In this document: positions 55,994-64,000 of the stretch, in pieces | Numbering within the stretch: the first letter of the stretch is position 1 | Layout of the letters: each line of letters starts with the position of its first letter | Origin: Theristus sp. LFF4_11 | Lineage: Eukaryota > Nematoda > Chromadorea > Monhysterida > Xyalidae | Reading direction: 5' to 3' | Length of the DNA stretch: 64,000 bases | Assembly: GCA_030248135.1 (NCBI GenBank) | Contig: JASANC010003765.1 | Span: forward strand, 34,968-98,967 | Notes under the pieces: model-generated | Databases searched by the model: none | What the model saw: only the letters and a program-made list of their open reading frames with translations | Told to the model about the DNA's origin: nothing | Translations under genes and position numbers: made by a program

Positions 55994-58650
55994 TAGGCAC
56001 AATTTCAAAAAAGTTTTCAAATTCAATCAAATTTGAGACCAATCGAACCGCCTTGATGCCCTGAGTTCGAAAATCATATTTTTATTTTAATGCAAGCTTT
56101 CTTTATGCTTTAAAATTAAGAAAAACCTAATTTTCGACCCCATTGTAGTAAAACTGCTCTAGCTCGCCTCTGCTTAAAGCTATTAAAAAAATCAAACACC
56201 AATCAATTCCCCTTGTATTTGCGCACATTTTTCGCTGTTATACTATAGGTTGAAAATGTTTTTTCATGCTTTGTATTTTTAAAAAACTGCAGAGGTTGGT
56301 GGTTTTTCACGTTTTTCGGTACTTTAGAAACGTTTGTGGGGTATAGTTTCTAGGTAATTCTGAAAGATCTGCGAAAAATGTATATACATGTATGATTTCA
56401 GCTTCATAAAGCGTCGCCGGGACTCACACGATACAAAACAAAATGGCTTGTCGCATGCGTTTTTGGTCAATATGCCGCATGCAGGGTGTTTCCTCCCACC
56501 CCCCAAATTTTTTGGGGACACCTCAGGTGCTGCAACCGTGACTAAAAATGGGTTTTCGGGTACGCTGAGTTTAAAAATCTTATTTAGAATTTTGCCCGAC
56601 GTTTCTACTGTGCCCTAAACGCGTATGCCATGGGGATCAGGAGGGAAATTTCCTTAAAAATTAAATTTAAATGAAAAGCGCGTCACAAGACACTGAAATC
56701 CTGTTACAATTAAAATCGAGGTCGCTGAGTCTGCATATAATGTTTATTTTGCTATACGGATTACTCCGCACCTTAAAAACGGCCTCTATGGGGACGGAAA
56801 GGGAAAAATTTGAAAAAATCGGAAACTAGTCAAGAAATATATGAAAACTGTGCCGTAAATGCAAATCGAAGTTGCTGAGTCTGAATATAATGTTTATATT
56901 GCTATACGGATTACTCCGCACCCTAAAAGCAGCTTTTATGGGGACAGAAGGGGAAAAAATTTAAAAAATCGGAAATTAGTCAAAAAAAGTCTGGAAACTA
57001 AACCGTAAATACAAATTGAGGTCGCTGAGTCCGAATATAATGTTTATTTTGCTATACGAATTACTACACACCCTAAAAACAGTTTTTATAAGAGAGAAAA
57101 ATCCGGAGAAAATCGAAACTAGTCAAAAAATCTGAAAACTGTGCCATAAATAGAAATCAAAGTCGCTCAGTCCGAATATGCTGTTCATTTTGCCATGTGG
57201 ATTGCTCCGCACCCTAAAAATAGTTTTTACAGGGATGAAAATGAAGAAAATTTGAAAATCCGGAAACTAGCCAAAAAAATCTGAATCGATGTCGCTGAGT
57301 CCGAATATGATGTATATTTTGCTACACGGATTCTTTTGACTAGTTTCTGATTTTCTTCAGATTTCTCGCTTTTCGTCCCTATAAAAGCTGTTTTTAGGGT
57401 GCGTAGTAAACCGTAAGGCAAAATAAAAACATCATATTCAAACTCAGCGATCTCGGTTTGTGTTAGTGGCATAGTTTTCAGATTTTTTAACTAGTTTCGA
57501 TTATTTTTTAATTTTTTTTCTATTCGTCCCAATAGAGGCCGTTTTTAGGGTGCGAAACAATTCATATGGCAAAATAAACATTATATTCGAACTCAGCGAC
57601 TTCGGTTTGTATTTACGGCACAGTTTCAATTTTTTTGACTAGTTTCCGATTTTTTTAATTTTTTTCCTTTTCTGTCTCCATAGAAGCTGCTTTTAATGTG
57701 CGGAGTAATCCGTATAACAAAATAAACATCATATTCAGACTCAGCAACCTCGATTTGTATTTACGGCACAGTTTTCATATATTTTTTGATTAGTTTCCGA
57801 TTTTTTCTAGTTTTTTCCCTTTCCGTCCCCATAGAGGCTGTTTTTAGGGTGCGGAGTAATCCGTATAGCAAAATAAACAGTATATGCAGACTCAGCGACC
57901 TTGATTTGTAATTGTAACAGGATTTCAGGTGTCTTGTGACGCGCTTTTTATTTAAATTTAATTTTTAAGGAAATTTCCCTCCTGATCCCCATGACATACG
58001 CGTTTAGGGCACAGTAGAAACGTCGGGCAAAATTCTAAATACGATTTTTGAACTCAGCATACCCGAAAACCCATTTTAAGTCACGGTTGCAGCACCTGAG
58101 GTGGCCCCAAAAAATTTAGGCGTGGGAGGAAACACCCTGCATGCGGCATATTGACCAAAAACGCATGCGACAAGCCATTTTGTTTTGTATCGTGTGAGTC
58201 CCGGCGACGCTTTATGAAGCTGAAATTTTACATGTATATACATTTTTCGCAGATCTTTCAGAATTACCTGGAAACTATACCCCACAAACGTTTCTAAAGT
58301 ACCGAAAAACGTGAAAAACCACCAACCTCTGCAGTTTTTTAAAAATACAAAGCATGAAAAAACATTTTCAACCTATAGTATAACAGCGAAAAATGTGCGC
58401 AAATACAAGGGGAATTGATTGGTGTTTGATTTTTGTTAATAGCTTCAAGCAGAGGCGAGCTAGAGCAGTTTTACTACAAGGGGGTCGAAAATTAGGTTTT
58501 CCCAATTTTGAAGCATAAAGAAAGCTTGGATTAAGATAAAAATTTTCGATAAAATAAGATAAAAATAAGATTTTCGAACTCAGGGCATCAAGGCGGTTCG
58601 ATTGGTCTTAAATTTGACTGAATTTGAAAACTTTTTTGAAATTGTGCCTA
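55994..58650. mobile_element. 2.66-kb palindromic foldback element with internal tandem repeats
   Basis: Starts TAGGCACAATTTC and ends GAAATTGTGCCTA. The arms run inward as inverted copies (GGCATCAAGGCGGTTCGATT, ACGCATGCGACAAGCCATTT, CAGGGTGTTTCCTCCCA-type blocks). The core of each arm has four or so 150-bp units marked by GTCGCTGAGTC..AATATAATG and GGATTACTCCGCACCCTAAA, direct within an arm and inverted between arms. The centre is at about 57322. No significant ORF. Confidence 0.9.
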
Positions 58651-58693
58651 GAGGTGTGGAGGCCGGGTCGGTCGACTCAAAAAGCCTATCTTA

Positions 58694-58839
58694 AAACGCA
58701 CGCGCACCTCGCATCCTCATGCTCATGCTCATGATCCACTAGCGCGCGTGCACACGCTCCGGCCTCAACAAAAACTTGTTCAAAACGCAATTGTTCTGAC
58801 ATCTTCCTTCTTGAAAAGGCTTGGCTTAGGTCAGGAGGA
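58694..58839. repeat. Telomere-like/subtelomeric-type repeat block, outer copy
   Basis: CATGCTCATGATCCACTAGCG, CACACGCTCCGGCC, AACTTGTTCAAAACGCAATT and GAAAAGGCTTGGCTTAGG. The block is inverted at about 59345-59490 and direct at about 62935-63060 and 63275-63410, each time running into TTAGG-like sequence. Confidence 0.75.
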
Positions 58840-59544
58840 TAGGGTTGGTACAGGAAAAAACGGTTTCTTTTCCGTTTTAAAACCGGTTTTTTTCCATTTT
58901 TTTAAAGTAAAGAACCGGTTTTTTACCTTAAAAATTTTCAAACTTCGTGGTCAATAATCACAATTATTCGTTTGAATCACAAAATGTAAAATTATATTTT
59001 TGAAAAAACGGTGCAGTGAACTGTGTCGAACTGAACTGGTGAAGTGAAATACGATGAAGACAAGGTGACTGCTAGACTAAGTGCAGATGCAGACTGACTG
59101 ACAACGTTGTCGATTTGAAACCGTAACTGATGAAATGTTATTTTTCAAATGCCATCCGCTACCGTTTCACTTTACAGTTCTGCAAATCTCGCCCCCTAAT
59201 CGGAGTCAGGTTTGGGTTGCCCTTCTTTTCTAAAAACCGACAAGCTCCTTGTCGGACATTGCTAAAACGAACCTGAGCCAAATCTTAATCCTAAAGCAAA
59301 GCCTAATCCTAAGCCTAACTTGATCCTAACCTAATCCTAACCTAAGCCAAGCCTTTTCAGGAAGTAAGATGTCAGAACAATTGCGTTTTGAACAAGTTCT
59401 TGTTGGGGCCGGTGCGTGTGCACGTGCGCTAGTGGATCATGAGCATGCGGATGCGAGGTGCGCGTGCGTTTTAAAAAAGAAGCGCCAGCGTGCGCGTGCG
59501 TTTTGAATAAAGAAGCATTACGTCGGAGTCGGTCTCCTTGCAAC

Positions 59545-60580
59545 TAGGGTTAGGGGGAAAAAAATCCGGATTTTTTTTTAAATTAAAAAAAAAATTTAAA
59601 AAAAAATTTTTTTTTTACAAGTTAGCTTTGTTCGAAGCGTCTCGTCGAGCTGAGTTCATCTAGACTATTTTCAGAACGATCCGGAAAACTATAAGAGCGA
59701 AAATCGTGTTTTATTGAAATTATGTCCATTTCATAGAGGGAAAGTTGCATTTTCAACAGTAAAACAGGACAATTTTCGACGTGTACTTGAATATTGAACC
59801 GTTCTTAGTTGTTCCTCTTTAGAAAATTACCAAAATTTGACTGTGTTCAAAAATTCCTGTTTGCTGTAGCTAAGTCGGCAACCCCTGTCGACCCGGTCGC
59901 CCCCCCCAAGACACTTACTTTCAGGTTCAACCAGCTATGCTATCTGCCACATGGCGAGAGCCCACTCTTCAAATCATCGTATCGAAAACACGTACCATGA
60001 TTTCGCGATCACGTTGCGGGCAACTGACAGACGCAAGTTTAACACGTTAGTTTAGCTCAGCACGCAAGTTTTAACATGTGGCCATGTTATCGGGTATCTG
60101 AAAAACGGTCGTGTGATGTGGTATTAACCAACATCTCCGCTCCAATTGTTTAACAATATATCGCACAACTCCATTGTAGACCTATAACATACGCCAATCA
60201 ACAAAATATCATGTTCATCTCATGGCCTACCGACTGAAAAAACATGTTCTAAGTTGCAAGAAAACGATTTCTGAAACGATATTTCAATTCAGTTAAGTCA
60301 TTTCAACGCTAAAAATTGACTCTAGAAGTCATCCAAATCGAAAAACATGGAGTACGTCGGTCAAAATGACCAAATAATGACATGTACCTAAGCACACAAA
60401 GAAGTTGGGAAGAAAATTTGGTTTGAACTTTCAAAAAATTATGCCATAAATCGAATTTTCAGAGCAAAGTAGAAGAAAATTTTTTCAAATTTTTTTTTTA
60501 AGTTTGAAAAAAAAATCCAAATGTTTTTTTTTAAACGAAAAAAAATAAAAAAATTTTTTTTTTCAAAGCCCCTAACCCTA
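59545..60580. mobile_element. TAGGGTTAGGG hAT-like element, copy 1
   Basis: Ends TAGGGTTAGGG and CCCCTAACCCTA. CTTGCAAC flanks both sides (59537-59544 and 60581-60588), an exact 8-bp duplication. A 63-codon open frame at 59809 is not evidently a transposase. Confidence 0.85.
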
Positions 60581-61420
60581 CTTGCAACCGTCCCCCTCCC
60601 TAGGGTTAGGGAAAAAAATCCGGATTTTTTTTTTAATTTTTTTACAAGTTAGGTTTGTTCGAAGTTCTCGTCGAGCTGAGTTCGGCTAGACTATTTTCAG
60701 AACGATCCGGAAAACTATAAGAGCGAAAATCGTGTTTTATTGAAATTATGTCCATTTCATAGAGGGAAAGTTGCATTTTCAACAGTAAAACAGGGCAATT
60801 TTTCACGTGTACTTGAATATTGAACCGTTCTTAGTGGTTCCTCTTTAGTAAATTACCAAAATTTGACTGTGTTCAAAAATTCCTGTTTGCTGCAGCAAAG
60901 TCGGCAACCCCTGTCGACCCGGGCGCCCCCCCCCCCCCAAGACACTTACTTTCAGGTTCAACCAGCTATGCTATCTGCCACATGGCGAGAGCCCACTCTT
61001 CAAATCATCGTATCGAAAACACGTACCATGATTTCGCGATCACGTTGCGGGCAACTGACAGACGCAAGTTTAACACGTTAGTTTAGCTCAGCACGCAAGT
61101 TTTAACATGTGGCCATGTTATCGGGTATCTGAAAAACGGTCGTGTGATGTGGTATTAACCAACATCCCCGCTCCAATTGTTTAACAATATATCGCACAAC
61201 TCCATTGTAGACCTATAACGTACGCCAATCAACAAGATATCATGTTCATCTCATGGCCTACCGACTGAAAAAACATGTTCTAAGTTGCAAGAAAACGATT
61301 TCTGAAACGATATTTCAATTCAGTTAAGTCATTTCAACGCTAAAAATTGACTCTAGAAGTCATCCAAATCGAAAAACATGGAGTACGTCGGTCAAAATGA
61401 CCAAATAATGACATGTACCT

Positions 61421-62161
61421 AGAGATGTCAAGAAAAAAAAATTTTCTATTTTTTTTTAATTTTTTTTTTAAATTTTTTTTTAAAAAAATGAAAGTTGTTC
61501 AGAATTTTTCAGGGAGTCCGAATATCACCATCTGAGGAGCCACCGACTTACCATATGACCCCCACTCATATGGGAGGAGGGTGAAAATTTCAGACTTGGT
61601 TTCGGCGACCCCATTTTCCCACCGACGACATCACGTCTCGTGTTTTGCCTCTCAATTCACCTCAAATAACATGGAAACAAGTTCCACAACAAACCGGAGT
61701 GATCATGCTGACGACACGAGGCGAAACAGCAACGAGCAACCAACGAAGTTACGCTTGCAGTGGCAGACAGTGCAATTTCCACCTTTCGAGATCCTGAAAA
61801 ACGATGCGTAAATGTGAGTTCTCTGCTTCTATCTCACCTTAGCGACATCGGAATTTGTTGAACTAGCCTTTGCGACGCTCAAGTACTTCAATGGGCGAGT
61901 CGATCATCACTCACCAAGGCTGAAAACAGTCGATAAATCAATCCAGAATACCACCTGCAGCGTTGAAGACTAAGTGACAAGGTAAAGTCAAAGAAAATTT
62001 TTGTTGAACTTTCGAAAAATTATGCCAAAAACGGCATTTTCAGGGCACATTAAAGAAAAAATTTCAAAAATTTTTAATAAAAAAAATAAAAAAAATGCTC
62101 ATTTTTTTACTTTTTAAAAAAAAAAATTAAAAAAAAATTTTTTTTTGACCCTTACATCTCT
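61421..62161. mobile_element. Mutator-like non-autonomous element, copy 2
   Basis: Ends AGAGATGT and ACATCTCT, flanked by the perfect 10-bp duplication ACATGTACCT (61411-61420 and 62162-62171). The uninterrupted sister sequence at 60378-60400 (ATGACATGTACCTAAGCACA) shows the empty site, which proves the insertion. Near-identical to 4883-5644. Confidence 0.93.
61670..61811 (+). CDS. Small ORF inside Mutator-like element, copy 2
   Basis: The same 46-codon frame as at 5155-5296 (METSSTTNRSD start, FEILKNDA end). One residue differs between the copies. No domain is recognised. Confidence 0.35.
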
Positions 62162-62711
62162 ACATGTACCTAAGCACACAAAAAGAAGTTGGGAAGAAAA
62201 TTTGGTTTGTTGAACTTTCAAAAAATTTTGCCATAAATCGAATTTTCAAAGCAAAGTAGAAAAAAAAATTTTCAAATTTTTTTAAGTTTAAAAAAAAATC
62301 CAAATTTAAAAAAAACAAAAAAAAATAAAAAAAAATTTCAAAGCCCCTAACCCTACCTCTACCCCTCCCGCTTCACACACCTACACGGTCACTGCCCAGT
62401 CGTTGTTGTCAATTTATTGAATGTGCTGCGCTGCCCTAAAAACCAATAAAAGCGAAATTGATTTGATTTGAAACAAAAAATTGGGTAGCAAAAAAATAGC
62501 AAATTGGGTACGTTGTATCCCCGAAAACAGCGTTGTACGCTGCTCAAAAACACTAGTTTTGATGTATTTCTTATTTTGAGTTCAAGGAGCCAAGTTTTGA
62601 AAAGATTAGGAGTTGGGAAACATTCGGTTTTTTTATGGTTTTAAAGCGGTTTTAAAACAAAAAAACGGTTTTTTCCTGGCAATATAAAAAACCGGTTTTT
62701 TACCAACCCTA

Positions 62712-63500
62712 GGTCAGGATTAGGTTAGGATCATGTTAGGCTTAGGATTAGGCTTTAGGATTAGGATTAGAATTAGGTTCGTTTAAACAATGTCCGACAA
62801 CGAGCATGTCGGTTTTTAGAAAAGAAGGGCACCCGCTCCGGACGGACCGTCGGACGGACTACTCTCAGAATTCCCCAATCGCAACGCTTCATTATGATAT
62901 GCACCTGCCCCGCATCCGCATTGCTCATTGCTCATGATCCACTGGCGCGCCTGCACACGCTCCGCCCTCAACAAAAACTCGTTCAAAACGCAGTTATTTT
63001 GATTCCTGCTTCCTTAAAAAGGCTTGGCTTAAGTTAGGATTAGGTTAGGAACAGGTTTTGCTTAAGATTAGGCTTAGGTTTGGTTTTTAGGTTTAGGTCC
63101 GTTTTAGCAATGTCCGAGAACATCCAATGTTGGAGCGTGAGTTAACTGGAGCATAATATCATAAAACGTGCCAACCGGTAAAAAATTGTTTTGTTTTTAA
63201 TTGATTAAAAAACAGAAATGCCCTAAAAACCTCCGCCCTAAAGCTTCAATACTAAAGCGCATGCGCACGGGCATCGGCATGCTCATGCTCATGATCCACT
63301 AGCACGCGTGCACACGCTCCGGCCCCAACAAGAACTTGTTCAAAACGAAATTGTTCTGACATCTTCCTTCTTGAAAAGGCTTGGCTTAGGTTAGGATTAG
63401 GTCAGGATTATGTTTAGCTTTGAATTAGGCTTTAGGATTAGGTTTTGGTTTAGGCTAGTTTAGGCAACGTCTGCCAACATCAGTGATTTAGTACGACAGG
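62712..63500. repeat. Degenerate telomere-like repeats with subtelomeric-type blocks
   Basis: GGATTAGGTTAGGATCATG, GGCTTAGGATTAGGCTTTAGG and similar mixtures of TTAGG, TTAGGC and TTAGGA occur at 62712-62785, 63035-63090 and 63390-63460. Between them are two copies of the block described at 58694. Inverted CCTAATCCTAAGCCTAAC is at 59290-59340. These are interstitial, not a pure telomere. Confidence 0.75.
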
Positions 63501-64000
63501 CCAACCACGCTCAGCAGACTGACAGAAAGAAAAATGAAAAATCATTCGGTTGGGTTGGGTTGGGTTGTAGGGTTGCGTGAAGCTTCATAAGTCACGGAAT
63601 GGAAATGAGAGAATGTGAAATCCGAATCCAATAAGACAAAACTCAGCCCACTTGCACCAATTCACGCAGGCATGCGTTCCATTGCGGCTCTATAATTGTG
63701 ACCTGAAGAGTTGGAGCCCGCTCATTGCGGCCCGTTCGATTGCAACCCGGAGAATTCGGGCTCGGACAATTCCGGTCTGGCGAATGTTTCACGAGCAATA
63801 GTAAACCACCTGTACCGTTTTTCGTGATCTTCGATGAATCCAAAATCAAACAAATCACGGCAAAACAGTTTTTTTCAAAAACTCACGTTTCCGAAGAGCT
63901 TTTATGTAAAAGGCTTGGCGTAGGGGCTGTAGCTCGATCCGGTAGGAGACCTACAACAACTTTGCTTAGTTTTGGAATTAGATTTGGCTGAAGTTTATTT
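63500..64000. other. Right-edge sequence, nothing assigned
   Basis: A short GGTTGGGTTGGGTTG run at about 63546-63565. No gene, transposon end or RNA is supported. Confidence 0.35.

Larger units (their letters stand above)
60601..62355. mobile_element. TAGGGTTAGGG hAT-like element, copy 2, interrupted
   Basis: Nearly identical to copy 1 (GACTGTGTTCAAAAATTCCTG, CGGGCAACTGACAGACGCAA blocks) after removing the Mutator-like insertion at 61421-62161. The flanks CCCCTCCC and CCTCTACC do not match exactly. Confidence 0.8.
58840..62711. mobile_element. Composite hAT-like element inserted in telomere-like repeats, with nested elements
   Basis: Outer ends TAGGGTTGGTACAGG and ACCAACCCTA with AACCGGTTTTT palindromes match the family at 45848. 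The left flank GGTCAGGA (58829-58836) and right flank GGTCAGGA (62712-62719) agree, but three extra bases (GGA) lie between the left flank and the end. Inside are an inverted subtelomeric-type block and two TAGGGTTAGGG elements, one split by a Mutator-like element. Confidence 0.6.

Overview
The window is nuclear DNA of a small-genomed invertebrate animal. The evidence is intron-rich genes with GT-AG (and one GC-AG) introns, metazoan-only protein families, and dense families of short DNA transposons. Degenerate TTAGG/TTAGGC-like motifs near the right end fit an ecdysozoan-type telomere repeat, but the species cannot be named from sequence alone.

Five genes could be rebuilt exon by exon with matching splice phases. 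(1) Minus strand, 118-4201: an F-box protein of the FBXO25/FBXO32 (atrogin-1/MAFbx) family, C-terminus off the left edge. (2) Plus, 9128-15951: a secreted protein of about 830 residues with two MAM domains. (3) Plus, 17269-21848: a secreted pancreatic-type lipase of about 535 residues with a complete Ser-Asp-His triad. (4) Plus, 36297-44047: NSUN2, the RNA m5C methyltransferase, about 18 exons. (5) Minus, 47859-55503: cytoplasmic dynein light intermediate chain, 11 exons, about 476 residues. The genes are unrelated housekeeping or secretory functions and show no operon-like arrangement. Several further exon-like segments at 7.1-8.8, 23.3-24.6 and 26.8-28.1 kb were not identified.

The rest is mostly repeats: a broken non-LTR retrotransposon (33.77-36.05 kb) split by a TA-duplicating MITE; a gag-like relic (23.5 kb); hAT-like elements with exact 8-bp duplications (1.7-2.9, 45.8-46.6, 59.5-60.6 kb); two copies of a Mutator-like element with 10-bp duplications (4.9-5.6 and 61.4-62.2 kb); a tRNA-derived SINE family; a 149-bp satellite (30.2-32.0 kb); a 37-bp minisatellite beside a 57-unit GTT tract inside an NSUN2 intron; a 2.66-kb palindrome (56.0-58.65 kb); and an apparently three-level nest of transposons inside telomere-like repeats (58.8-62.7 kb).

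The most unusual signals are the paired GCTGATTGG/CCAATCAGC motifs scattered through the non-coding DNA, the Mutator-like pair that keeps a small ORF, the nested transposons in telomere-like sequence, the large foldback element, and an isoleucine in place of the conserved proline in the NSUN2 DxPCSG motif.
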